Source of the DNA: Leptospira ainazelensis
GTDB taxonomy: Bacteria; Spirochaetota; Leptospiria; Leptospirales; Leptospiraceae
Assembly (NCBI RefSeq): GCF_016918785.1
Contig: NZ_JAFFPT010000062.1
Span: forward strand, 62,001 to 126,000
Length of the DNA: 64,000 nt
Reading direction: 5' to 3'
Numbering within the stretch: the first letter of the stretch is position 1; each line of letters starts with the position of its first letter. Below, piece by piece: positions 23,080-32,363 of the stretch. The translations under genes were made by a program, and so were the position numbers. The notes beneath the pieces are model-generated. The model made no database searches and was not told the DNA's origin. It saw nothing but the letters and a program-made list of their open reading frames with translations.

Positions 23080-23421
23080 TCGGATTTTACGCCGTATTTT
23101 TTAGTAAATTTAGATTTGAAATTCATTTCCTGTTGTGCGGAGGGTTGGTTTAACGGAAACGATTTATGTTTCATTCTACGATTTACTTTCGCTCAATTAT
23201 AGAAACAACTTCTATCATGACCAGATTTTTTTTTTCTCTGTGTGTTTCTTTTATTCGAATCGCTTTTTAAGTTAAAGTTCTTTTTACGATTGATTCATTT
23301 CGTTTCAAATGAGTTATGATACGTTTTTTACTTGAAACTCGAGGAGTATTTCTGCAAATACGAATGTGACTAAAAAAAATCCGTAGAACCGCCTTCACTG
23401 AAAGAAACAAAGTCCATTTTA
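23080..23421. other. Divergent intergenic region
   Basis: It lies between the otsAB-type gene (-) and the DUF389 gene (+). It is A/T-rich with a T10 run at 23226-23235. It must hold both promoters, but no box pair is convincing. No small gene is supported. Confidence 0.5.
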
Positions 23422-24660
23422 ATGTCCGGTGTTCAGCATCTTTTCGATCTATCCTTTGGACAAGCGACTCAAGAAAAAGTTATAGAAGATATCAAAAGTA
23501 GCGCCGTATTAAGATCCGCGAATCTTTGGGTCTTATTACTCGCTATATTGATTGCTTCCGTCGGACTGAATTTAAACTCCACCGCAGTGATTATCGGCGC
23601 AATGCTTATTTCGCCGCTGATGGGACCGATCATGGCCATCGGTCTTGCCGTCTCTATCAATGATTTTGAACTTCTTCGGAAAGCTTCCGTAGGATTGGGT
23701 ATCGCCGCCGGCGCTTCGATACTTGTCTCGAGTATCTACTTCGCGTTATCTCCGTTAAACATCGAAGGAAACGAATTACTGACTCGAACAAGTCCTACCG
23801 CGTGGGACGCGCTCATCGCGATTTTCGGCGGTTTAGCGGGAGCTGTCGGAATCACCCGAAATGAAAAAACAAACGTCATCCCCGGCGTTGCGATTGCGAC
23901 GGCGCTTATGCCGCCTCTTTGTACCGCCGGTTACGGCATCGCGACAGGTAATTTTTCATTTTTCGCCGGAGCCTTATATCTTTTTTACGTAAATTCCATT
24001 TGTATCGCTCTTGGAACTCTAATCATTTGCAGAGCGCTAAAATATTCTCGAGTCACTTACTTAGATCCCGTGCGAAGAACTCACGTAAGAAGGACGATCA
24101 TACTCATATTAACATTGTCCTTACTTCCGAGCGCTTATTTCGGATATAACCTGGTTAAAAAAACGATCTTTGAGAAGAACGCGACTGCGTTTATAGAGAA
24201 AGAAATTAAAACTTCAGAAGCGCGCATTCTGAGTAATTCGATATCTTACGATAAAAAAAACATCGAAGTCATGATATTGGGAAAAACTTTAAACCAAGAA
24301 GAACGCGATCGTTTGAAAATGCGTCTTGCTCAGTATGATTTGGGACAATCAACTCTTACGATTCAGAACGGACTAGATATGTCTATGAATTTAGGCGCAA
24401 AAAATCTATCGGAGGAAGATAGGAAATTAAAGGAAAGGGCGAAAGCAGAGCAGCTTCTTGCGGAAATGAAAACTATCTATCCGGAAATCGAAAGTCTTGC
24501 GATTTCCAGTACGAATCTGATCGATAATGAGAATTTTGAAAATCAAGTAACGTTAGTATATATCGGTACAAAAAAACGTTCTCTAAAATTCAACGTAGAG
24601 AAAATCGTAAATTGGCTTCAAGTCAGAACCGGAGGAGAGGTTAAGATTCTAGTAGATTAG
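23422..24660 (+). CDS. DUF389 membrane protein
   Basis: 412 residues. The hydrophobic core (residues 28-240) contains STAVIIGAMLISPLMGPIMA, then GITRNEKTNVIPGVAIATALMPPL and TGNFSFFAGALYLFYVN, which are the hallmarks of DUF389 (TIGR00341). The C-terminal 160 residues are soluble and mixed alpha/beta. The function is unknown across the family; members are scattered in stress and membrane contexts. Its neighbour is a CLC channel on the same strand 173 bases downstream. ATG 23422 has no clear Shine-Dalgarno. Confidence 0.85.
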   Translation: MSGVQHLFDLSFGQATQEKVIEDIKSSAVLRSANLWVLLLAILIASVGLNLNSTAVIIGAMLISPLMGPIMAIGLAVSINDFELLRKASVGLGIAAGASILVSSIYFALSPLNIEGNELLTRTSPTAWDALIAIFGGLAGAVGITRNEKTNVIPGVAIATALMPPLCTAGYGIATGNFSFFAGALYLFYVNSICIALGTLIICRALKYSRVTYLDPVRRTHVRRTIILILTLSLLPSAYFGYNLVKKTIFEKNATAFIEKEIKTSEARILSNSISYDKKNIEVMILGKTLNQEERDRLKMRLAQYDLGQSTLTIQNGLDMSMNLGAKNLSEEDRKLKERAKAEQLLAEMKTIYPEIESLAISSTNLIDNENFENQVTLVYIGTKKRSLKFNVEKIVNWLQVRTGGEVKILVD

Positions 24661-24833
24661 AATTGCGATTTTTTCGGAATTCATATTGAGTTGTTAGTTT
24701 TTAGCGGCAGCTTGTCTTTCTTGCGTGAGCCAATACGGGAGGAAGGTTTTAAGATACTGTATTGAATTGCGTTGTTAAATGAAGTTGCAGCTTGACGAAC
24801 GATGAGATCCGATGTATCAAAAGAAAGAGATTC

Positions 24834-26621
24834 ATGATTAAAAAAATAATTTCGTATGTAACATTGTCTTTGGGCCGAATTCAGTCGAAAATCGAAATTC
24901 GACAATTTTTTCTTTTCTCAAGCGTTATGGTAGGTCTCTGTGCGGGATTTGCAGCCATTTTATTAAAGACCCTAGTTCATTTTATTTCGCAGATTACGTC
25001 ATTCGGTCAGAATTCATTCATCGGATATTGTGTCCCTTTTTTTCCGTTCGTCGGAATCTTGTTCACTGTCATTCTCGTTCAAAAGATTTTTAAGGGTTCA
25101 TTTGAAAAAGGAACGGCGAGTATTCTGAACGCAATAGAAAATCGATCCAGTCTCATCCCAGGGATACAAGCAGTCTCCCAATTAATAACGAGCGCGTTAA
25201 CCGTCGGTTTTGGAGGATCCGCGGGTCTTGAATCTCCCATCGTGAGCGCAGGCGCGGCCATCGGTTCGCGATATTCGCAATCCTTTCGGTTTAATTTTAA
25301 AGATCGAACGATGCTCTTAGCGTGCGGTGTAGCTGCGGGAATCGCCGCCGCATTCAACGCACCGATCGCCGGAGTAATCTTCGCTTTAGAAGTTCTTTTA
25401 TTGGATTTAAGTATAACTGCCTTTACTCCGGTGATCATTTCGGCGGCAGTGGGTGCGTTGTGTTCAAACGTAATATTAAAAGAGGGAATTATTTTATCGT
25501 TTCATCTTCAACAACCCTTTAATTACAACAACGTTCCTTATTATATTTTATTAGGAGTTTCGTTAGGCTATATATCCGTCTACTATTCGAGGACTTTTTT
25601 AAAAGTGGAAGCCTTATTCTTACGATTTACCGGCAATCTATATACAAAGGTCTTAATCGGCGGTCTTATTTTGGCGTTCTTGGTAATTTTATTTCCCAGT
25701 CTCTACGGTGAAGGATATTCGAGTATAAAAATTCTTTCGTTGCAAAAACCGGAAAAATTATTCGACGAAAGTATTCTCAGTAAATTCGGTTCGAATGAAT
25801 GGATTATCTTATTCTTTATCGGAGCCGTTCTTTTGATCAAGGTCGTTGCAACCGGGGTGACATTGGGAAGCGGAGGCAACGGAGGAAACTTTGCGCCTTC
25901 CCTTTTTGTAGGCGCCTACTTCGGATTCTTTTTTTCTAAATCCGTGAATCTTATCTTAAAAGGCGATCTTCCCGTCAGCAATTTTACGATCGTCGGAATG
26001 GCGGGAGTGCTAAGCGGTATATACCATGCACCTTTGACGGCGATCTTTTTGATAGCGGAAATCACTGGCGGATATACATTGATGATTCCCCTTATGATCG
26101 TTTCCGCGATTAGTTTCACCGTTTCGAAATATATCGAACCTTACCCGATGGACATAAAGATGATCACCTTAAGCGGGCGATTAAGCCGGAACGATAAGGA
26201 TAAGAGCATATTAAAAAATTTGGAAATTCAAAAATTAATCGAAACCGATTTTCATAAAGTACTATCGCACGAAAGTCTAGGAGAATTGGTAAAATTAATC
26301 TCAAAGTCGAAAAGAAATATTTTTCCGGTCGTGGATGAATTCGATCAACTGTCCGGAATTATTAAATTAGACAACATTCGGGAACTTATATTCGATTCCG
26401 ATCTTTACAACAAGACTAAGATTAAGGAACTATTGGAAAAACCGGAAGCCGTTATTCTTATCAATGAGTCCATGGAATCTGCGATGAAAAAGTTTGATGA
26501 AACGGAAGCCTGGAATCTTCCGGTCGTTGACAATAACAAATACGTCGGCTTTATTTCAAAATCAAGAGCCCTTTCCTCTTATCGAAACAGACTGATATTG
26601 GGTTCCGGAAGCGAATTTTGA
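24834..26621 (+). CDS. CLC-type chloride channel/antiporter with CBS pair
   Basis: 595 residues from ATG 24834, which is preferred over an in-frame TTG at 24792 because AAAGAGA lies just upstream. CLC signatures are GFGGSAGLESPIVSAGAAI (with the gating Glu of GxExP), GSGGNGGNFAPSLFVGAYFG and GVLSGIYHAPLTAIFLIAE. The membrane part ends near residue 440. Two CBS domains follow (about 460-515 and 525-580), which usually bind adenine nucleotides and gate transport. It may relieve charge or acid stress. It is the last large gene in the trehalose/DUF389/CLC block. Confidence 0.88.
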   Translation: MIKKIISYVTLSLGRIQSKIEIRQFFLFSSVMVGLCAGFAAILLKTLVHFISQITSFGQNSFIGYCVPFFPFVGILFTVILVQKIFKGSFEKGTASILNAIENRSSLIPGIQAVSQLITSALTVGFGGSAGLESPIVSAGAAIGSRYSQSFRFNFKDRTMLLACGVAAGIAAAFNAPIAGVIFALEVLLLDLSITAFTPVIISAAVGALCSNVILKEGIILSFHLQQPFNYNNVPYYILLGVSLGYISVYYSRTFLKVEALFLRFTGNLYTKVLIGGLILAFLVILFPSLYGEGYSSIKILSLQKPEKLFDESILSKFGSNEWIILFFIGAVLLIKVVATGVTLGSGGNGGNFAPSLFVGAYFGFFFSKSVNLILKGDLPVSNFTIVGMAGVLSGIYHAPLTAIFLIAEITGGYTLMIPLMIVSAISFTVSKYIEPYPMDIKMITLSGRLSRNDKDKSILKNLEIQKLIETDFHKVLSHESLGELVKLISKSKRNIFPVVDEFDQLSGIIKLDNIRELIFDSDLYNKTKIKELLEKPEAVILINESMESAMKKFDETEAWNLPVVDNNKYVGFISKSRALSSYRNRLILGSGSEF

Positions 26622-26957
26622 ACGATCACTTGTAGTGAGTAAAAAATAAAAGGCAAACTCCGAAACGGAGGAAGAAAAGGCGCGTTTTATTTTATCACCG
26701 CGATATATTCAAATTATTACATACGATTGAACGTGAAATTGTCCGCGGCTTGGATTGTCTCAAAAGAGTTTTTTGAACGTGCAACTTCGATCGATTTGTT
26801 TTGTATCATCGAGGAAGATAACGATAGGATGAACGCGTATCGGAGTCGCGAGTCTGAAATCGAATGTAGAACATGAAAGAAAACGTCATATGAATTTCGA
26901 TTTACAGAGACATTCCCGCTCCGTAAATCGAAATCGGATTCTAAAAGATTTAGGCTT
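26622..26957. other. Intergenic region with 12-bp inverted repeat
   Basis: Both flanking genes end here. ATTTCGATTTAC (26894-26905) and GTAAATCGAAAT (26923-26934) form a perfect 12-bp stem with a 17-base loop, 23 bases past the stop of the SFPD gene. There is no T-run on either strand. The rest holds no supported gene. Confidence 0.55.
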
Positions 26958-27284
26958 TTAATTTGCGCCCGGAAAGCTAGTCACATATTGGATTTTTATG
27001 TCCGGAAAACTTGTAACAAACTGAACCTTTGTATCGGGAAAAGAATTTACGATTTCCCATTTTCCGCAAGAATCCGGAAACGAAGTCACCTTTTGCACTT
27101 TTAAATCCGGAAAGGAAGTGACTTCCTGCACCTTTACGTCCGGAAAACTCGTAACGATCTGAATTTTTCCGTAAAGTTTTTTCCCGTTGAACGTACAACC
27201 GGATTGAACGTTTCCGGCGTAAAGCAATCCGGCTCCTATCGTCAGACAAATCAGAAAAGCGATCATCAACATTTTCTTTGTCAT
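26958..27284 (-). CDS. Secreted SFPD-repeat protein, possible 7(1) knot fold
   Basis: 108 residues with a signal peptide (1-23, ending LLYAG). The mature part is six tandem units built on VTSFPDxKVQ: SFPD at 46, 57, 68, 81, 92 and SFPG at 103, with an 11-residue period broken once by SCGKWEI. Cys30 and Cys73 could form a disulfide. This repeat pattern resembles the small-protein family I recall as DUF6150, renamed septoil-knot, which is predicted to form a very complex protein knot; this link is from memory. The role is unknown. It is single-gene, with a hairpin after the stop. Confidence 0.7.
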   Translation of the reverse strand: MTKKMLMIAFLICLTIGAGLLYAGNVQSGCTFNGKKLYGKIQIVTSFPDVKVQEVTSFPDLKVQKVTSFPDSCGKWEIVNSFPDTKVQFVTSFPDIKIQYVTSFPGAN

Positions 27285-27366
27285 TTGAATACCCCTTTTG
27301 GCTGCTTATGTAATCTTGGAAATTTATTATTGAAACTATTTTTTACGGATTCGAATCAAAATAGTA

Positions 27367-27787
27367 ATGAACAACTTACTATCCGGACTTTTTCTTTTCA
27401 CGGATATCGGCTTTATTCTCTATTGAATGGTCACCGGTTTTCACTGGATTCCTGAATCGTATCTTTTTAAGGACTATTCAATCCGATTTTTATGGATTGG
27501 AATTGGTCTTTTTGCCGTTGGACCTGTTCGTTTCCATTACAGGATTTTATAGTCTTTATCTCAGAAAACGTAAACGTCCAGAATGGGAGAGAATGGCGTT
27601 GATCTCCTTGGTTCTCTCGAGTTCTTCCGGATTACAGGCAATTGCCTTTTGGAGTTTTCGAACCGACTTCGATCCTTCTTGGTGGATTCCCAATCTTTAT
27701 CTTCTCCTCTATCCGATTTACTTTGTCTATCGACTTCTATTCGTATCTTCTGCGATCGAGGACAAAATGTTTAAGAAGAATTCTTAA
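27367..27787 (+). pseudogene. Decayed DUF5360 (YvaD-like) membrane protein gene
   Basis: Starting at ATG 27367 the frame reads a plausible N-terminus, LFLFTDIGFILY, then hits TGA at 27424 where Trp is expected. It continues sensibly as MVTGFHWIPESYLFKDY. The frame then shifts near 27478 to give NPIFMDWNWSF, and again near 27510 in a T-run to give LPLDLFVSITGFYSLYLRK and the rest to 27787. Joined, the pieces match the four-helix plan of DUF5360. So one stop and two single-base losses appear to have killed it. A downstream TTG at 27497 could express only a 96-residue remnant. Confidence 0.6.
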
Positions 27788-27904
27788 AAAGAAGCGTTCT
27801 TTTTTCTTTTGAAATTGAGTTGATCAATCGACTGTTTTTTTCGGTATAGTTGAAACGGATAAAGAAGAATCTAACTTTTCCCTTCCTCATCCAAGCGATC
27901 CTTT

Positions 27905-29464
27905 ATGAACGAATCGAAAGACAATTCGAATACAAATCCGGACCCGGAAGAGATACAACGTTGTATTCGTCTATTGGAAACTCTTGCCGAAAGACCTGAA
28001 CTTCTTACGTCGATTCCCGAAGAGGAACGAATCGCTTTGATGATAGTCTCCGGAAAAATATCGCGTCCCGATAGAAACGAAATTAGAATTCGAAACAAGA
28101 CCATCAAACGTTCGAGAAGAAAAGAGACGGTAACCCAAGAAAAAAAAGCGAGAGCGTTGACCGGGATTCGTGTTGCGAGAACTGCCACGGTATTTAAGGC
28201 CCCTTTACAAATCGCGGATCAAACCGATATTTGGAAAAGTAAGGACGCTCCCGAGCTCACTTCTCCTCGGAACTGCTACGTCTGCAAAAAAGAATATACA
28301 AAACTTCATTTCTTCTATGATTCCATGTGTTTGGAATGCGGAGATTTGAATTACAAAAAGAGATTTCAGATCGCGTCTCTTCACGGTCAAGTTGCGTTGA
28401 TCACGGGTTCTCGGTTGAAGATCGGTTATCATTCCAGTTTGATGCTTTTGAGAGCGGGAGCCAAAGTGATCGCCACCACTCGTTTCCCCGTGGATGCGGC
28501 GATTCGTTTTTCGAAGGAATCCGATTTCAAGGATTGGTCCGATCGTCTTCAGATTTTCGGATTGGATCTAAGACATACGCCGAGTGTGGAACTTTTCGCG
28601 AGTTATATAGAAGAAACGATCGATCGTCTCGATATTCTGATCAATAACGCCGCACAAACCGTAAGAAGACCTCCGGGTTTTTACGCGCATCTGATACAAG
28701 CGGAACAGACGGATTTTCAGGACTTACCTCCGGACGCGCGCAATCTTTTGAAGTTACATCAGGATTGCAAAGAGCGTCTAACGTCATTCGGCGGTCCGAA
28801 CCTTGCTAACGAAACCGCACTTCCCGTAAGTTGGAACGGAAAAATCCCTGGAGTGGGGATTCGATCTTCGGCTCAACTTTCACAGATTCCGTATTCTCAT
28901 GATAATTCTTTCGAATTGGAGACGGTGTTTCCGGAAGGACAAATGGACGCCGATTTACAACAAGTCGATCTGAGAAAGACTAACAGTTGGAGGCTCAAGT
29001 TGGGAGAGATTCAGACTTCGGAAATGCTCGAAGTCCAACTTGTAAACGCGGTAGCGCCCTTTGTTCTCTGCAATCGTCTGGTTTCTGTTATGCGAAGGGA
29101 CAACACCGGTCAAAAACATATCGTAAACGTTTCCGCGATGGAAGGAAAGTTTCATCGTTTTAAAAAAGAAGATCGTCACCCTCATACAAATATGGCCAAG
29201 GCGGCGCTCAATATGCTGACTCATACATCGGCGAGCGATTTTGCCAAAGACGGAATTTATATGAACGCTGTCGATACCGGTTGGGTTACCGACGAAGATC
29301 CAGTCGAACTTTCCCAAAGAAAACAGGATCTTCACGACTTTCAACCTCCTCTGGACATCGTGGACGGAGCAGCGAGAGTCTGTGATCCGTTCTTTGACGG
29401 AATCCTTACGGGAAAACATTGGTGTGGAAAATTCTTAAAGGACTATTTTCCGATCGATTGGTGA
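27905..29464 (+). CDS. Large SDR oxidoreductase with N-terminal zinc-ribbon-like motif
   Basis: 519 residues. The N-terminal 120 residues are charged and low in structure. Four cysteines, C124xxC127 and C142xxC145, form a zinc-ribbon-like pair. The SDR fold starts at [12 protein letters not shown] (163-174), with LINNAAQ (246-251), Asn381 and VNVSAMEG with Ser410. The catalytic YxxxK is TNMAK: Thr428 replaces Tyr and Lys432 is kept. A 120-residue insertion lies between strand 4 and the catalytic Ser. Substrate and cofactor preference are unknown. Homologues of this build, as I recall, also occur in some eukaryotes. The gene is monocistronic. Confidence 0.75.
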   Translation: MNESKDNSNTNPDPEEIQRCIRLLETLAERPELLTSIPEEERIALMIVSGKISRPDRNEIRIRNKTIKRSRRKETVTQEKKARALTGIRVARTATVFKAPLQIADQTDIWKSKDAPELTSPRNCYVCKKEYTKLHFFYDSMCLECGDLNYKKRFQIASLHGQVALITGSRLKIGYHSSLMLLRAGAKVIATTRFPVDAAIRFSKESDFKDWSDRLQIFGLDLRHTPSVELFASYIEETIDRLDILINNAAQTVRRPPGFYAHLIQAEQTDFQDLPPDARNLLKLHQDCKERLTSFGGPNLANETALPVSWNGKIPGVGIRSSAQLSQIPYSHDNSFELETVFPEGQMDADLQQVDLRKTNSWRLKLGEIQTSEMLEVQLVNAVAPFVLCNRLVSVMRRDNTGQKHIVNVSAMEGKFHRFKKEDRHPHTNMAKAALNMLTHTSASDFAKDGIYMNAVDTGWVTDEDPVELSQRKQDLHDFQPPLDIVDGAARVCDPFFDGILTGKHWCGKFLKDYFPIDW

Positions 29465-29485
29465 CCTTTTTCCGAAAGGTTTGAA

Positions 29486-29505
29486 ATTTTAGAATATTCT
29501 AAAAT
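29486..29505. repeat. 20-bp perfect palindrome
   Basis: ATTTTAGAATATTCTAAAAT reads the same on both strands and lies 21 bases after the SDR stop. It could act as a terminator stem or a protein-binding site. Confidence 0.5.
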
Positions 29506-29737
29506 ACTTACTTTCGATCCGTTTTTATCCTATCGAAAATCAGCCTTTGTTTTTTGATCGAATTGTTTGTCCAAAGATCCGTCGACCTCCAAAAAAGCGA
29601 GCCGCTGAGTCTCAAAAAAATGTAGGAACTCCAATGAGAATTTAAGGGCGATCAGCCATTTAGAAACTTCGTCAACCGCTAAAGGGACGTAATCTGTAGG
29701 AACCATAACCTTACCCACAAAGTGGACTGAATCTTTA

Positions 29738-29894
29738 AAAGAATTTGTCGTAACAACGACAATCCTCCGTGAAAGCCGCGCGCCCCGCCCTGTTCTTGGG
29801 TGGCGGGGCGGGTGGCGGAAGACTCCCGGAGATTTTCCTATATCAGAAAATCAATATTTTGCAAGTAAAAAGTCTCGAATGTAGGAACTCCTAC
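29738..29894 (-). repeat. Composite repeat, copy R2
   Basis: Read on the minus strand it starts with GTAGGAGTTCCTAC (29894-29881), then TTTTCTGATA, then CCACCCGCCCCGCC. A 9-bp stem CGCCCCGCC/GGCGGGGCG (29781-29789 with 29802-29810) follows, then CGGCTTTCAC, and it ends with hairpin TTGTCG/CGACAA (29745-29762). It is a near match to copy R3 at 62981-63150 and has the same orientation as the helicase gene upstream of it. Confidence 0.75.
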
Positions 29895-30013
29895 AAAAAT
29901 TTTGATTGGGATCGCCCTGATTCGAAATCGTTTTTTTAACTTGTGGGTAAGAAGATGGTAGGAACTCCCGCCTTTTTATTACGAGCTTACAGATTGTTGT
30001 CAGCTTTTAATGA

Positions 30014-30043
30014 AAACCCGTCCCCGCTTTAGGACAGGTTTTT
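30014..30043. terminator. Probable bidirectional terminator
   Basis: AAACCCGTCC (30014-30023) pairs with GGACAGGTTT (30032-30041) with one mismatch, followed by T residues on the plus strand. It lies past the end of the minus-strand helicase gene. Confidence 0.55.
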
Positions 30044-30100
30044 GAAGCAGGATTTTTCTCATAAAATAAATCTAAGAAAAAGATATTTTGGAAAGAAATT

Positions 30101-31402
30101 TCAAAGTAAATCTTCCTCCTCGATCGTTTTTAATTTTCTAAAATACCGAAAGAATTCGTTTTCAATCGTTTCTCTTCGGGAATTTTTAGCGGCGCCTAAC
30201 ACAAAGAGACGATCTTCAGCCCTGGAAAGTCCCACATAAAGAATTCTTCTTTCTTCTTCGATCGTTTCCAAGGGAGAATCGGGTCTTGCGTTCCAGCCGT
30301 CCGAAAGATCCACAAAGACTGTATGAAATTCCAAACCCTTGCTCGCGTGAATCGTCATCAGATATTCTTCGGGAATTCCCGCTCGCACATATTCTCCGAT
30401 TCTAAAATTGGAACGGCATAGAATTTTTACGTTTCCATGCGAAGAAGGAATCGCTCGGAGGAGATACGGGGCGAGATCAGCGGTTTCTTCCATCGGAATC
30501 TTTCCCACCAATCCTTTTCCCTTTCTTGACGAGAGGATCTTCTTTTCGATTCGATTTTGATTTTTTCGGATCGGTATGTCCGATATTTGAATGATCTCCG
30601 GAAGGGACCGATAGTTTGTGTTTAAAAAATGAATCGCCGCTCCCGAAAAGAATTCTTTGAATTTTAAAAAAGGTTCCGAAGTCGCTCCTCGAAACGAATA
30701 GATACTTTGTGAGTCGTCGCCTACGACAGTAATCGAGGCGCTTTCCGATAAACACTGCAAAAACGAAAGTTGTTCCAGATCCGTGTCTTGAAATTCATCG
30801 ACTAAAATTTTCTTTAGATTTTGTTTTGCGGGGAGGGTCCATTCTTCATCGGATTTTAGGCCGTCCAGAAAAAGAGTCACCAAATCCTCGAAATCCAAAA
30901 GAGAGTTTTCTTTTTTGTGGAGTTTATAAGAAAATTCTAATTCTTTTAACAATTCCGGAAAATTATCCCTTATATAAGATATGTTTTCGGCCCAGAAGAG
31001 TTCGTAAGGAATTCCTCCAACGAGAAATTTTTCCTGCCTTAAAAATTCTCTGTAAAAAATATTTTTCTCTTCGGGCGGAAGAATTTTAGGTTTTTGCGTT
31101 TTGAATCTGGGATGCCATCGACCGAGAGCATAAAGACAGAACGCGTGAAACGTCTGCACTCGAATCGAATCCGACTTTGTTGTTTTTCGAATTCTTTCCG
31201 AAATTTCTCCGGCGGCTTTTTTTGTAAAAGTTAAGACCAAGATCGATTCTTCCGGAAATAATTTATCCCTTAAAATCCGTTCCACGATTCCGACCATGGT
31301 GCTCGTTTTGCCGGAGCCTGCCGCGGCTACGACTTGAACAAATCTAGCGTTTTCATCAATCACCGTTTTCTGGGCCGGGCTGTATTGAATTTTTGATTTC
31401 AT
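30101..31402 (-). CDS. Compact UvrD/PcrA-like superfamily 1 helicase
   Basis: 433 residues, much shorter than UvrD or PcrA (about 700). All motor motifs are present: YSPAQKTVI (Q), [11 protein letters not shown] (Walker A, 26-36), [19 protein letters not shown] (201-208), [22 protein letters not shown] (260-266), [16 protein letters not shown] (349-364) and [13 protein letters not shown]. The gap between motifs IV and V is only about 80 residues, so domain 2B is essentially missing. A short 1B remains. It probably unwinds or translocates on DNA in repair. The start is secure, with GGAGGAG four bases before ATG. Domain loss looks natural rather than truncating, since both ends are intact. Confidence 0.85.
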   Translation of the reverse strand: MKSKIQYSPAQKTVIDENARFVQVVAAAGSGKTSTMVGIVERILRDKLFPEESILVLTFTKKAAGEISERIRKTTKSDSIRVQTFHAFCLYALGRWHPRFKTQKPKILPPEEKNIFYREFLRQEKFLVGGIPYELFWAENISYIRDNFPELLKELEFSYKLHKKENSLLDFEDLVTLFLDGLKSDEEWTLPAKQNLKKILVDEFQDTDLEQLSFLQCLSESASITVVGDDSQSIYSFRGATSEPFLKFKEFFSGAAIHFLNTNYRSLPEIIQISDIPIRKNQNRIEKKILSSRKGKGLVGKIPMEETADLAPYLLRAIPSSHGNVKILCRSNFRIGEYVRAGIPEEYLMTIHASKGLEFHTVFVDLSDGWNARPDSPLETIEEERRILYVGLSRAEDRLFVLGAAKNSRRETIENEFFRYFRKLKTIEEEDLL

Positions 31403-31932
31403 CGTCTCCTCCGTTTTTTACGGTTCCGAGAGGAGATCGGAAAACGGGTGAAAGTTTCCTTTTTTCCGTAAGAATGGATTCTTACAAAAAAAGAATTCAC
31501 TTTAGGAGATTTCTGAATCCTAATTTGAATTTTCTTTTGATCACAGGTCTTGAAAAGTCCGGTTTCTCAAATTCAGAAGGCAGTGAGTTGGATCCGGTTT
31601 TATTTTCGATATTTTCTTTCTATCGGATAAGCTGAATGGAAATGGAAGAGGTTTTGTAAAATAAGTGACTGAATTGATTGGCCCATTGTATTTTCAAAAA
31701 AAAATGAGGGATCCGGAAAATCCGGATCAACCGGAAAAAGGCTGTACTTCTTAAAAAAGAAAATCAAAGTTAGGACAGATTGATTCCAGGTTTTGATTGG
31801 AAGGGAAGTTTAGAATTTTCTCTGGACTTCGATGAGGATTCGTGAAACGGCTTTTCCGATATCGATCGTAGGGATCCGGAAAAGATTTTTGGTCCGATTC
31901 AAAAGAATTCTCCAAAGAAAAGGTATAATAGA
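31403..31932. other. Intergenic region, no gene seen
   Basis: A/T-rich, with an A9 run near 31696-31704 and a small hairpin GATCCGG/CCGGATC (31710-31728). TATAAT at 31924-31929 lies 3 bases before the next ATG, too close for an ordinary -10 unless a transcript were leaderless at a later start. Confidence 0.45.
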
Positions 31933-32265
31933 ATGATGACTGAGAGCCCGATCCATATTCTTCCGAGAAAAAGAACCCGGTTTCGTGCGACGGTGGTCTC
32001 GATTCTCAATCATAAAAATCCGGAACAATCCAGGATCTTGCTGCAGGACATTTGTCTTCTTATTTCCGGAAAACCGGTCATTCAATCCCAACTATTTTAT
32101 CTTTCCCGAAAGTTTTCTTCTATGGTTTTGAAATCCGGAGACGAAGTCGAATTTGACGCAAGGATCAAACCGGACAAAAAGGGAATCTCTTCCAATTCGA
32201 TCCGTCTCAACTATCCAACGAAAATTTTCCGTTATAACCCGGGAAAAGAAAGGCTTCTATTTTGA
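31933..32265 (+). CDS. Conserved hypothetical protein, basic
   Basis: 110 residues, rich in Arg, Lys and Ser, with an alternating hydrophobic pattern suggesting a small beta-barrel (RFRATVVSIL, GDEVEFDARI and the later ISSNSIRLNY). The shape resembles OB- or PilZ-like nucleic acid or ligand binders, but no family is recognised. There are two Met codons at the start, 31933 and 31936. It lies about 100 bases before dedA and may be co-transcribed with it. Confidence 0.55.
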   Translation: MMTESPIHILPRKRTRFRATVVSILNHKNPEQSRILLQDICLLISGKPVIQSQLFYLSRKFSSMVLKSGDEVEFDARIKPDKKGISSNSIRLNYPTKIFRYNPGKERLLF

Positions 32266-32363
32266 ACCTTTTACGAGTTTGACTTGTCTGCTTCCTCCGA
32301 AATTCTATCCTAAAATATTCAAACACAGTGAACCTGGCTCGTCTTTAGAGCAAGGGAGGAACC

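Larger units (their letters stand above)
29465..30100. other. Intergenic region with palindrome, repeat R2 and motif copies
   Basis: It holds a 20-bp perfect palindrome (29486-29505), composite repeat R2, reverse copies of the short motif at 29621-29632, 29881-29894 and 29957-29969, and a terminator at 30014-30043. One weak frame on the minus strand (29530-29718, GTG start) encodes a plausible N-terminus, then runs into motif-derived sequence; it may be a gene remnant. Confidence 0.5.

Noticed and set aside
29530..29718. 62-codon minus-strand frame with GTG start
   Set aside because: The first 25 residues look coding, but the frame then reads through a motif copy and ends; at most a gene remnant.
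31924..31929. TATAAT three bases before an ATG
   Set aside because: Too close to serve as a -10 box for a leadered transcript and no -35; possibly chance in A/T-rich sequence.
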